A stretch of DNA of 62,570 nucleotides. Origin: Actinomycetales bacterium (GTDB lineage: Bacteria > Actinomycetota > Actinomycetes > Actinomycetales > Microbacteriaceae). Below the pieces are notes generated by a model, which was not told the origin of the DNA, searched no databases, and saw nothing but the letters and a program-made list of their open reading frames with translations. Made by a program: the position numbers and the translations under genes. The DNA lies in contig JAATFB010000077.1 of NCBI GenBank assembly GCA_015655415.1, forward strand, positions 1 to 62,570. Direction: 5' to 3'. Positions 8,184 through 15,456 of the stretch are shown here, one piece after another. The first letter of the stretch is position 1. The number at the start of each line of letters is the position of its first letter.

Positions 8184-8731
8184 GTGGGCGCCCGCTCGCA
8201 TCCCCGCCTCCAGAACCTGCTGGCCGCGCTGACGCTCAACCTGGGGGAGGAGGCGACCGCGGAGCTGGACGCGGCCTCGGATCTGTCGGGCAGCGCCGCC
8301 GTGGCGCTGCTGGCGCTGGAGGAGTTCCTCGAGGATGCCCACGTGGGCCGGCTGGCAGAGGTGCTCGGTCTCACCCATTCCAGCGCCGTGCGGCTGGTCA
8401 CCCAGCTCGAGCGCGCCGGTCTCGCGGTGCGACGACCCGCCGCGGACCGCTGCCGACGTCGACCCATCCGGCGGCGCGCGACCGCGTCCCGGATGGGGTC
8501 ACCGGCGGCCTCACCGGCACCGAGGCCACGATGCTGGAGCCACTGCTCGAGAAGCTGGTCGCTGCTCGCGTCGAGGAGCGCCTCCGGAGCCGCGGGACGG
8601 AAGACTCGGCGCCGTGGTGGTGCCGCACGTGCGACCTAGTGGCGTGCGGACGCCCCGAAGGACGGTGCCCGGCTCAAGCCACCGCCGCGCGGATGCCTCT
8701 CCGACCGGCGAGGCGCGGGCTGAGCGGCTGA
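8184..8731 (+). pseudogene. MarR-family regulator with C-terminal Cys-rich tail, frameshifted
   Basis: From GTG 8184 the first ~83 codons read as a MarR N-terminus and winged helix (SSAVRLVTQLERAGLAVRRP). The reading frame then becomes low-complexity Arg-rich and stops at 8639. A different frame, from about 8493 to 8731, carries the expected end: GGLTGTEATMLEPLLEKLVA, then CRTCDLVACGRPEGRCP, a Cys-rich tail seen in some MarR proteins. The wing and following helix region appears shortened, so a deletion with a frameshift is likely. The gene is divergent from the SRPBCC gene and next to an intact palindrome. A sequencing error cannot be excluded. Confidence 0.7.
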
Positions 8732-8740
8732 GGATGCGAC

Positions 8741-9958
8741 TCACGCGCCGACGACTGGCGCAACCGGTTCATCCCATGCGATGCGGTGTCCGGTGAGCCA
8801 GTCGCCGGCCGGGTCGTGACGGCGTGCGTTGCGTGCCACGAGCGGCATGACCAGGCGGTCCCGGATGACTCGTCCCACGGGGCCCACCGCCTTGCGGCTT
8901 CCGGTCCGCGCTCCCTGGGCCACCGCGCGCTCGACGCGCTCGCGCCGCAGCGTCTCGAAGGCGTCGAGCGCTGCGCCGGTCGGGAGGTCGCGCAGCGCCC
9001 GCGCGAGCTGAACGGCATCCTCGATGGCGAGGGACGCTCCCTGGCCGGAGGTGGGCGAGATCGCGTGCGAGGCGTCTCCGATGATCACCATGCCGTCCCT
9101 GTGCCAGGTGGGGACGCGGGGCAGATCGTAGGTGTTCCAGCCTGGATAGACGTATGCGCTCGCGTCGATGAGCTCTCGGGCGGGTATGCGGTCGCCCTCG
9201 AAGAGCCCGGCGAGTTCGCGGCGCCACCGTTCACCGTCCAGGGTCTTCAGCTCCTCCGGTGTCTGCTCGCGGGGGCTGAACGGGTTGGCGAACCACCACA
9301 CGTCGCCGTCCGGCGCCAGCGTCATCCCGAGGAAGCAACGTCGCCCGAAGCGGAACTGCATCACGCCCGTCCTCGGGGGAATGCCCGCTGGCAGCCTCGC
9401 CTCGTGGGCGAAGCCGCCGGTGTTCAGCAGCCCGGTGTACCTCGGTCGCGGTGCCGCGGGGTCGATGACGCCTCGCACGGTCGAGTGAAGGCCGTCGGCG
9501 CCCACCAGAAGGTCGCCCGGCACGGAGGAGCCGTCAGCGAAGAAGGCTCGAGTGCCGCCGGATGGGTCGACGTCGGCGGCCCGGAGCGTCTTGCCGTACT
9601 CGATCCGGACGCCGAGCCGCTCGACCTCCTCGCGCAGGATGCGGTAAAGGTCATCGCGGCGGATGGTCGTCGTCGTCCTGTAGGTGTCCACGGGGCCGGC
9701 GAGGTAGGAGGCCAACAGCCGCTCGTTGTGGGACAACAGCTCGAAGCGGGGAGTGGGGAAGCCTGCCCTGAGCAGGTCTTCGCCGATGCCTATGGCGGCG
9801 AGCGCGTCGATTCCGTTGGCGGCGAGGGTCAGCCACGCGCCGACGCCGTCAGCCGTCCGTTGGTGGGATTCGAAGACCAGCGGGTCGTGGCCGGCCTTGT
9901 GCAGCGCGACCGCCGCTGCACAGCCGGCGATGCCCGCTCCGATGACGAGGACCTTCAT
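8741..9958 (-). CDS. FAD-dependent monooxygenase (PHBH/aromatic hydroxylase class)
   Basis: 405 residues. The N-terminal dinucleotide-binding motif is GAGIAGCAAAV near residue 6; VGADGLHSTVR is the mid-protein DG motif and IIGDASHAISPTSGQG the third (GD) motif that binds FAD ribityl. These three define class A flavoprotein hydroxylases; the substrate is unknown. The ATG at 9958 has GGAGGTGGC directly upstream. It is divergent from a MarR gene at 10132, with two copies of one operator in the gap, so it is very probably MarR-controlled. Confidence 0.92.
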   Translation of the reverse strand: MKVLVIGAGIAGCAAAVALHKAGHDPLVFESHQRTADGVGAWLTLAANGIDALAAIGIGEDLLRAGFPTPRFELLSHNERLLASYLAGPVDTYRTTTTIRRDDLYRILREEVERLGVRIEYGKTLRAADVDPSGGTRAFFADGSSVPGDLLVGADGLHSTVRGVIDPAAPRPRYTGLLNTGGFAHEARLPAGIPPRTGVMQFRFGRRCFLGMTLAPDGDVWWFANPFSPREQTPEELKTLDGERWRRELAGLFEGDRIPARELIDASAYVYPGWNTYDLPRVPTWHRDGMVIIGDASHAISPTSGQGASLAIEDAVQLARALRDLPTGAALDAFETLRRERVERAVAQGARTGSRKAVGPVGRVIRDRLVMPLVARNARRHDPAGDWLTGHRIAWDEPVAPVVGA

Positions 9959-9972
9959 GCCACCTCCATTAG

Positions 9973-9990
9973 TTCGTTCGATCAAACGAA
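9973..9990. promoter_or_regulatory. Operator copy A (MarR/FAD monooxygenase gap)
   Basis: TTCGTTCGATCAAACGAA is a near-perfect palindrome (TTCGTT/AAACGAA arms). On the leftward strand it lies just downstream of a TATTAT -10 box (9991-9996), covering the likely transcription start of the FAD monooxygenase gene. The same pattern recurs at 10094-10111. Confidence 0.6.
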
Positions 9991-10093
9991 ATAATAGTGC
10001 AGCGTGTCTGCACGTCAAGCGGTCGCCGCCTGACGGATATGCCGTCGTCGGTGTCGTCCGGGCGAGGCAGCTCCGGCCCGGGGGGCGGATGGG

Positions 10094-10111
10094 TTCGTTC
10101 GGGCGAGCGAA
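10094..10111. promoter_or_regulatory. Operator copy B (MarR promoter)
   Basis: TTCGTTCGGGCGAGCGAA repeats the layout of copy A (TTCGTTCG then a CGAA half), followed in both cases by an ATAGTG context. It overlaps the probable promoter of the rightward MarR gene (GATAGT just downstream), suggesting autoregulation. Confidence 0.6.
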
Positions 10112-10131
10112 TGATAGTGTCGACTCCTGCG

Positions 10132-10659
10132 ATGTCAGGGGAATCTCAGGGGCGCTCCGGCCGGCCTCAACAGAAGCGTTCGGTCACGACTGCCGTCAGG
10201 CAGAACCTGATCGAGCGGGCTGATCTCGGGGGCCGAGAGGTGAGCACGGCCACCGTGATGTTCCATGACGCGGTCGCGCGGGTCCGGGGGCTCTCCGCCA
10301 CCGACGAGAAGGCGCTGGACGTGCTCCTGCGGAAGGGGCCCATGACGCACGCGGAGCTTGCGGCTGAGACCGGACTGGCGCGTCCCTCGGTGACCGACCT
10401 GATCGACCGGCTGGAGCGCAGGCGGTATCTGAAGCGCACGAGAGATCCGTCCGATGGTCGCCGGGTGATCGTCTCGGTCGACTCGGAGCGGGTGCTGGGC
10501 GACATGGAGCCGCTCTTCGCGGGGTTCGCCGCGCGACTGCATACTCTGTACGAGCGATACTCCGACGACGAGCTGCGCGCGATCGCGGACTTCCTCACGC
10601 GTGCTGCGGTCGAGCAGAACGCCGTCGTCGGGGAGCTGAAGCGTCAGCACGGCGTCTGA
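10132..10659 (+). CDS. MarR-family transcriptional regulator
   Basis: About 175 residues. The winged helix-turn-helix is clear: MTHAELAAETGLARPSVTDL followed by the wing KRTRDPSDGRRVIVSV, the classic MarR DxRxxxV signature. The start is uncertain; ATG 10132 is preferred because the ATG at 10111 lies inside operator copy B. With a GATAGT box at about 10113 the transcript would have a very short leader. It is divergent from the FAD monooxygenase gene and probably represses it and itself in response to an aromatic compound (inference). Confidence 0.88.
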   Translation: MSGESQGRSGRPQQKRSVTTAVRQNLIERADLGGREVSTATVMFHDAVARVRGLSATDEKALDVLLRKGPMTHAELAAETGLARPSVTDLIDRLERRRYLKRTRDPSDGRRVIVSVDSERVLGDMEPLFAGFAARLHTLYERYSDDELRAIADFLTRAAVEQNAVVGELKRQHGV

Positions 10660-10740
10660 GGTCGCCGCCGAACATGCCGTTCGTGAGCGGGGGCGTGCGC
10701 CCAGGCGCGTGCATCCTCCCGGAGCCGGATCGTGGGGCCG

Positions 10741-11922
10741 CTATCGGTGGAGCGGGCTCCGCTCGATGCCGGAGATCCACCGCACCAGTCGGCGCTGCAC
10801 GGCGGGGAGCGTGAGCAGGCGACCGAGGGCGGCGTTGCGGAGCGCGCGCAGGATGGCGGGGCGGATGAGAGCAGCGCGGGTGATCCGGTCGGTGAGTCGC
10901 ACGACCTCGTGGGCGGCGGCGAGGCGGCCCGGCTCGTAGCCGTCGAGCGCGTCGCCTCGGCCCTGCAGATGGTCTGCGATGCGTTCGGCGAGGTCGTACG
11001 CGTCGGCGATCCCGGTGTTCATCCCCTGACCCGCGGCGGGGGAGTGCACGTGGGCGGCATCGCCGCAGAGCAGGACCGCGCCGGCGCGCATGCGCTCGGC
11101 GACGCCGTGCGCGATGCGGAACCGCGAAGACCACGCCGGCTCGCCTTCGGCGCGGGTCGGGATGCCGCGAGCCGCGAACAGCGCGTCGAGGTAGGCCGCG
11201 TCCGGATGCGACGGTACCTCGTGCCCCGGCGATGCCGTGCCGATGACTCGGTGGTTGCCTGAGGGGAGGGCGCCGAACACGGTGACGCCGTCGGGCGAGA
11301 GCGTGATGCGGGCCTCGTCCTCCGGCGAGGGCGGGGGATCGAGTGGAAGGTCGGCAAGCAGGAAGTCCTCGTGGTAGCGCCGTGCGGCGAACGCGATGCC
11401 GGCCTGAGCCCGCACCATGCTGTCGTGACCGTCGGCGCCGACCACGTATCGGCTCACGATGACTCGGGAGTCGGTGCCGTCGGTGGCGGCCGCGACGGAT
11501 CGGCATCCCGCGGGGGTCTGCTGGAGCATGTCGACCCGCCATCCGCGCTCGACGGCGGCACCGAGCGTGGCGAGCCGTTCGATCAGGAGCTCCTCCGTGG
11601 CGTCCTGCGGCAGGCCGAGCGCGAACGGGTACGGGCCCTCGAGCGAGTCGAACGGGATTCGGGCGAGCACTCGCGTGCTCGCGGAGATGCTGACGGCGTT
11701 GACGCGGCGGCCGCGCCGGACCGCCTCCTCGGCGACGCCGAGTCGTTCCATGATCTCGATCGTCGCCGCGTGCACGAGGGCGGCGCGGGACTCCCGGGCC
11801 GGATGCGGCGCGGAATCGACTATCGTCGCGCGAACGCCGCGCTGCGCCAGACGGATGGCTGCGGTGAGGCCGGTGGGTCCGGCGCCGACGATCAGCACGT
11901 CGACGTCCGATGGGATGGTCAT
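10741..11922 (-). CDS. FAD-dependent monooxygenase (PHBH/aromatic hydroxylase class)
   Basis: 393 residues with GAGPTGLTAAIRL near residue 12, VGADGHDSMVRAQAG as the DG motif, and LLCGDAAHVHSPAAGQGMN as the GD motif. This is a class A flavin hydroxylase, related to TetX/PgaE/PHBH enzymes; the substrate is unknown. The ATG at 11922 lies six bases after a TATTAT -10 box on its strand, so the mRNA is probably leaderless. It is divergent from a TetR gene that starts only 19 bp away. Confidence 0.92.
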   Translation of the reverse strand: MTIPSDVDVLIVGAGPTGLTAAIRLAQRGVRATIVDSAPHPARESRAALVHAATIEIMERLGVAEEAVRRGRRVNAVSISASTRVLARIPFDSLEGPYPFALGLPQDATEELLIERLATLGAAVERGWRVDMLQQTPAGCRSVAAATDGTDSRVIVSRYVVGADGHDSMVRAQAGIAFAARRYHEDFLLADLPLDPPPSPEDEARITLSPDGVTVFGALPSGNHRVIGTASPGHEVPSHPDAAYLDALFAARGIPTRAEGEPAWSSRFRIAHGVAERMRAGAVLLCGDAAHVHSPAAGQGMNTGIADAYDLAERIADHLQGRGDALDGYEPGRLAAAHEVVRLTDRITRAALIRPAILRALRNAALGRLLTLPAVQRRLVRWISGIERSPLHR

Positions 11923-11927
11923 GCGCT

Positions 11928-11934
11928 CATAATA
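11928..11934. promoter_or_regulatory. Shared -10 region for divergent, probably leaderless genes
   Basis: The sequence CATAATA reads TATTAT leftward (6 bp before the ATG at 11922) and CATAAT rightward (8 bp before the ATG at 11942). The gap between the start codons is only 19 bp, so both -10 boxes occupy the same bases and the two RNA polymerases cannot bind together. Confidence 0.5.
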
Positions 11935-11947
11935 GACAGTGATGTCT
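11934..11947. promoter_or_regulatory. Candidate TetR operator over start codon
   Basis: AGACA (11934-11938) and TGTCT (11943-11947) form a perfect inverted repeat with a 4-bp spacer. It overlaps the shared -10 element and the TetR start codon at 11942, a position that would shut both genes. Confidence 0.4.
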
Positions 11948-12559
11948 CTTAACGATGCGACCGAGAGCACTCGTCCGCGCAGACGGCGCCGCGGTGCGGC
12001 GCTCGAGAACGCGATCCACGACGCCGTCGTGGACGAGGTCAACGAGCTCGGCTACGCCGCCTCATCGTTGGAGGGCATCGCGGTTCGCGCAGGGGTCGGG
12101 CGGATGTCGCTCTATCGACGCTGGCCGGACAAGCCGTCGCTCGTGCTGGCGACCGTGCGGGCCAGGCTGCCCGACGCGGAAGAGCCCGAAGAGGGGACCG
12201 GCCCGCGTGAGAGGCTGGCCTCCCTGCTCACGACGATGTTCGACTCGTCCGACCGCTTGGTCACGTTCCTCGAGCGGGTCCTGATCGCGACCGCGACGGC
12301 ACCGACGGCCGCTCCGCTGGCCACGGTGATCCGCTCCGAGGTGTTCGCGCCGCGTGTGGCACGGCTGGCACGGGTGTTCGCCGACGCTCGTGAGGTCGGG
12401 CTCATCGATCCCGCCGCCGACATCGAGCTGCTCGCGCGGACCGGACCGGCACTGCTGTTCCAGCAGCTGCTCCTGGTGGGGACGCGACCGGACTCGGATG
12501 ACCTCCGTCGCGTCGTCGACCACCTCCTGCCTCCCTGCGGACCGGGCTGTCGTGGTTGA
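11942..12559 (+). CDS. TetR/AcrR-family transcriptional regulator
   Basis: 205 residues. A basic patch RPRRRRRGAALE precedes the TetR domain (VDEVNELGYAASSLEGIAVR, GVGRMSLYRRWPDKPSLV), with a TetR_C_16/C11-like helical effector region. The ATG at 11942 begins almost at the probable transcription start, implying a leaderless mRNA. Its first 19 bases (ATGTCTCTTA then CGATG) are nearly the same as those of the TetR gene at 21809, indicating paralogy. It is divergent from the FAD monooxygenase and probably represses it. Confidence 0.9.
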   Translation: MSLNDATESTRPRRRRRGAALENAIHDAVVDEVNELGYAASSLEGIAVRAGVGRMSLYRRWPDKPSLVLATVRARLPDAEEPEEGTGPRERLASLLTTMFDSSDRLVTFLERVLIATATAPTAAPLATVIRSEVFAPRVARLARVFADAREVGLIDPAADIELLARTGPALLFQQLLLVGTRPDSDDLRRVVDHLLPPCGPGCRG

Positions 12560-12659
12560 GACGGGACCGGGCGGCGGCCGAGCGCTGGCCGGGCGGCGGC
12601 GGGGGAGCAGCGGTTCGGGCGAAGAGGTCCGACCGAAGAAGGGGAAGGGCGTGTCCGTT

Positions 12660-12686
12660 CCTCACACTTCGGGGAGTTGTCTCGTC
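12660..12686 (+). promoter_or_regulatory. ECF41-type sigma promoter
   Basis: CCTCACA (12660-12666) is separated by exactly 16 bp from CGTC (12683-12686). The reported ECF41 recognition pattern is TGTCACA-N16-CGTC, so five of seven -35 bases, all four -10 bases and the spacing agree. It lies upstream of the partner oxidoreductase and sigma gene pair and would make that pair autoregulated. The transcript would carry a leader of about 110 nt. Confidence 0.6.
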
Positions 12687-12695
12687 CTGATGGAT

Positions 12696-12806
12696 ATGAA
12701 CGCGACCCTTCTACACCAGGCGCGCGCCGCGGCGCCGTCTCCTCGCCTCGGCACCACCGCCGGCGTGCGCTTCGACCACCCGGCGACGAAGGAGGCAGGC
12801 AGATGA
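12696..12806 (+). CDS. Possible short leader ORF coupled to the ECF41 partner gene
   Basis: A 36-codon reading frame (begins MNATLLHQARA) starts where the ECF41-type promoter would place the RNA 5' end and stops at TGA 12804-12806, overlapping the ATG of the next gene (ATGA). An ATG six bases earlier (12690) is in frame but probably upstream of the start site. No homology is recognised. The overlap could be chance; translation coupling is the only argument. Confidence 0.25.
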   Translation: MNATLLHQARAAAPSPRLGTTAGVRFDHPATKEAGR

Positions 12807-13564
12807 CCCGTGTCGCGGTGGCCGGGGGGACCGGCGCCGTCGGAAGGCATGTGGTCGAGGCGGCGCGGCGGGCGGGGCACGAGACCGTGGTGATCGCGCG
12901 ATCGACCGGCGTGGACCTCGTCGACGGACACGGACTGCAGGACGCGCTCGCCGGCGCCGACGTCGTGATCGATGTATCCTCCATCGGGACGCTCTCCGCG
13001 AAGGCCTCCGTCGGGTTCTTCGAGACCGTCACGCGCAATCTGCTCGCCGCCGAGGGAAAGGCCGGCGTCGGCCACCACGTCGCGCTGTCGATCGTGGGTG
13101 CCGCCGACGCGCCATCCGGCTACTACGCGGGCAAGGCCGCCCAGGAGCGGCTGCTGACGTCTTCGGGCGACCGCTGGTCGATCCTGCGGGCGACGCAGTT
13201 CCACGAGTTCGCTGCTCAGATGGTGAAGCGCGGTGCCATGCTCGGGACGATCCTCGTGCCGAAGATGCTCTCGCAGCCGGTGGCCGCCGCCGAGGTCGCC
13301 GAGGAGCTCGTGGCGATCGCCGGGGGCGCGCCGCGCGGCCTCGCTCGAGACCTCGGCGGGCCCAGGCCGGAGCGGATGGCCGACCTGGTGCGCCGCTACG
13401 TGCGCGCGACCGGGCGGCCTCGCCCGGTCGTGGAGGTGCGGATGCCTGGCGCGATGGGCCGGGCAAGCGCCGACGGGACCCTGCTGCCCGGCCCGCGTGC
13501 AAAGCTCGGTGTGCAGACGTTCGACGAATGGCTGAAGCTCCAGGATGAGGCACCCGGCGCATGA
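12803..13564 (+). CDS. NAD(P)-binding oxidoreductase/epimerase-like protein, ECF41 partner
   Basis: 253 residues with an atypical-SDR Rossmann start VAVAGGTGAVGRHVVEAAR, then VIDVSSIG and YYAGKAAQERLL in the place of the SDR Tyr-Lys pair, as in NmrA/NAD-dependent epimerase-like proteins. The ATG at 12803 follows AAGGAGG. The next gene, an ECF41 sigma factor, starts 26 bp after its stop. ECF41 factors are known to be linked to carboxymuconolactone decarboxylase, oxidoreductase or epimerase (COE) genes, so this is the COE partner. The physiological signal is unknown. Confidence 0.88.
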   Translation: MTRVAVAGGTGAVGRHVVEAARRAGHETVVIARSTGVDLVDGHGLQDALAGADVVIDVSSIGTLSAKASVGFFETVTRNLLAAEGKAGVGHHVALSIVGAADAPSGYYAGKAAQERLLTSSGDRWSILRATQFHEFAAQMVKRGAMLGTILVPKMLSQPVAAAEVAEELVAIAGGAPRGLARDLGGPRPERMADLVRRYVRATGRPRPVVEVRMPGAMGRASADGTLLPGPRAKLGVQTFDEWLKLQDEAPGA

Positions 13565-13589
13565 CGCGTTCCGGCGGAGAGAGGCGACG

Positions 13590-14489
13590 ATGCACGAGCC
13601 GGCGGTCGATGACGAGGCGATCGGCGAACGACGCCATCTGCTGTCACTCGCCTTCCGCATGCTCGGCACCGTCGCCGAGGCCGAGGACGCCGTCCAGGAG
13701 ACGTATGCGCGCTGGTACCGCCTGGACCAGGACGAGCGCGAGGCGATCCGCTCGCCGCGGGGATGGCTGACTCGCGTCGCGAGCCGCGTCTGCCTCGACA
13801 CGCTCGCGTCCGCTCGGGCGCGGCGGGAGCGGTATGTCGGCCCATGGCTGCCCGAGCCGGTGCCGATGGGGGCTCTTCAGCGCGGCGAGACGGAGGATCC
13901 GCTGCAGCGGGCGTCGCTCGACGAGAGCGTGAGCGGTGCGCTGCTGACCGTGCTGGAGTCCCTGACACCGGCTGAGCGGGTCGTCTTCGTGCTCCACGAG
14001 GTGTTCGCGGTGCCGTTCCCGGAGATCGCCGACGCCGTCGGCAGGACCGCAGCGGCCTGCCGACAGCTCGCGACCGCTGCACGTCGCAAGGTGCGTGCCT
14101 CCCCGGTTCGCCGGGTGTCCCGCCGCGAGCACGATGCGGTCGTGCGCGCGTTCGCCGCCGCGACCCGCTCCGGCGACCTCGGTCGGCTCGTCGCGACCCT
14201 CGACCCGGACGTGGTCCTGCGCTCGGACGGCGGCGGCATCGTCGCCGCCGCCCGCAAGCCGGTGCTCGGACCCGACCACGTGGGGCGCTTCGTGCTGGGC
14301 GTGCTGCGCAAGCGCACCGAGGTGGAGGTGCGAGAGCAGGAGACCGGCGACGGGCTCGGCTTCGCCATGTGGAACGAGGGCAGGATCGTCGGCGTCGTCA
14401 CCGTGGACGTGCGCGCCGGGCTGGTCACCAGTGTGAGGCTGATGCTCAACCCGGCAAAGCTCACGCTGTGGAACCGGGCCGAGAGCTGA
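13590..14489 (+). CDS. sigJ: ECF41-family RNA polymerase sigma factor with SnoaL-like C-terminal domain
   Basis: 299 residues. Region 2: RRHLLSLAFRMLGTVAEAED near residue 14. Region 4: LTPAERVVFVLHEVFAVPF with VGRTAAACRQLATAARR. The rest is a SnoaL/NTF2-like domain that in ECF41 factors replaces a separate anti-sigma factor. The diagnostic linker WLPEP is present, as are the DGGG motif and the terminal NPAKL (usual NPDKL). The ATG at 13590 follows GGAGAGAGG. It lies behind the oxidoreductase gene and a matching promoter at 12660. Symbol sigJ is by similarity to mycobacterial SigJ. Confidence 0.9.
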   Translation: MHEPAVDDEAIGERRHLLSLAFRMLGTVAEAEDAVQETYARWYRLDQDEREAIRSPRGWLTRVASRVCLDTLASARARRERYVGPWLPEPVPMGALQRGETEDPLQRASLDESVSGALLTVLESLTPAERVVFVLHEVFAVPFPEIADAVGRTAAACRQLATAARRKVRASPVRRVSRREHDAVVRAFAAATRSGDLGRLVATLDPDVVLRSDGGGIVAAARKPVLGPDHVGRFVLGVLRKRTEVEVREQETGDGLGFAMWNEGRIVGVVTVDVRAGLVTSVRLMLNPAKLTLWNRAES

Positions 14490-14507
14490 TGACCCGAGAC
14501 GCCCGCC

Positions 14508-14674
14508 CGTCGGGCACGCATCGGAACGTCGGGCACGCATCGGAACGTCGAGCACGGATCGGAACGTCGAGCACACACTGGGACGTCGAGCACACACTGG
14601 GACGTCGAGCACACACTGGGACGTCGAGCACACACTGCGACGTCGAGCACACACTGCGACGTCGAGCACACCCG
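14508..14674. repeat. 19-bp tandem repeat (minisatellite), 8 full copies plus a partial ninth
   Basis: Units run 14508, 14527, 14546, 14565, 14584, 14603, 14622, 14641 and a partial from 14660. The core CGTCG(G/A)GCAC is invariant. Units 1-2 read CGTCGGGCACGCATCGGAA, units 4-6 CGTCGAGCACACACTGGGA, units 7-8 differ by one base, so copies grade along the array. The period is not a multiple of three and it lies between the converging sigma and glycosyltransferase genes. It is not CRISPR-like, having no spacers. Confidence 0.9.
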
Positions 14675-14757
14675 ATGCGGGCGCATGTTCGATGTGGGCT
14701 CGATGAGCGGCTGTGGGCTGGACGGGCGTGCACGGAGTCAGCGGGCACGAGGCGGGG

Positions 14758-15456
14758 CTATGACGCGGTGGCGTCCCGGGCCGCCAGGCGCATCGCCGCG
14801 CTCCGGAGATAGCCGGCGTAGCCGCCGGGCGTGCGCCCCACGAGGCGCGCGGATGTGATCACCTCCGCCTCGTCCGAGGCGAGCTGCCTGCGACCGGCCA
14901 GGCGCTCCACGAGGTCGACGTCCTCGTGTTCGGGGAGCGGGCGATAGCCGCCGGCCTGAAGGTAGGCGGATGCGCGGACGCCAAGGTTCGCGCCGTGCAC
15001 ATGTCCATTGGGGCGCCCCCTGATGTGGGTGCGCTCCCAGTCGCGCCGGAGCTCCTCGGGGTACTCGTCCGGGTCGGGACGCACCGTGCCGATCACGACG
15101 TCGTATCCCTCATCGGCGTGGCGCAGCTGCACGGTGAGCCAGTTCTCGGGAACGGTCGAATCCGCGTCGGTGTTCGCCAGCCATACCGACTCCGGCGCGA
15201 TCGGCAGCGACGCCAGCGCATGCTGTGCGGCCGTGCGGCGGGCGGTCCCCACATTGGAGCTCGCCGTCTCGACCAGCCGCACCTCCGAGAAGCGGCGGGC
15301 CACGGCGGCGGTGTGATCGAGGCATCCGTCGGCGACGACCGTGATGGAGACCTCGACCGGGCAGTCGCGCCTCGCCGCGAGAACAGAGGGCAGACAGCGT
15401 TCGATGCGGTCCTGCTCGTCGCGGGCCGGGATGAGGACGGCGATGTGCCGGATCAT
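14758..15456 (-). CDS. Family 2 glycosyltransferase
   Basis: 232 residues with a GT-A fold: IPARDEQDRIERCLPSVLAA near residue 9, VVADGCLDHTA for the first nucleotide-sugar acidic site, and ANTDADSTVP as the DxD metal site. HEDVDLVERL matches the ED motif before the catalytic base. No membrane helix is visible, so it probably acts on the cytoplasmic face. The ATG at 15456 overlaps the stop of the deacetylase/methyltransferase gene (ATGA), showing translational coupling and a common pathway. Donor and acceptor are unknown. Confidence 0.9.
   Translation of the reverse strand: MIRHIAVLIPARDEQDRIERCLPSVLAARRDCPVEVSITVVADGCLDHTAAVARRFSEVRLVETASSNVGTARRTAAQHALASLPIAPESVWLANTDADSTVPENWLTVQLRHADEGYDVVIGTVRPDPDEYPEELRRDWERTHIRGRPNGHVHGANLGVRASAYLQAGGYRPLPEHEDVDLVERLAGRRQLASDEAEVITSARLVGRTPGGYAGYLRSAAMRLAARDATAS

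Noticed and set aside
10111-10131. Upstream ATG for the MarR gene
   Set aside because: It overlaps operator copy B and the -10 region, so it would not be in the transcript.
14461-14748. Repetitive protein (CSTSQCVLDV repeats) encoded by the minisatellite
   Set aside because: The 19-bp period shifts frame at every unit, so all frames look repetitive; no start signal or conserved domain.
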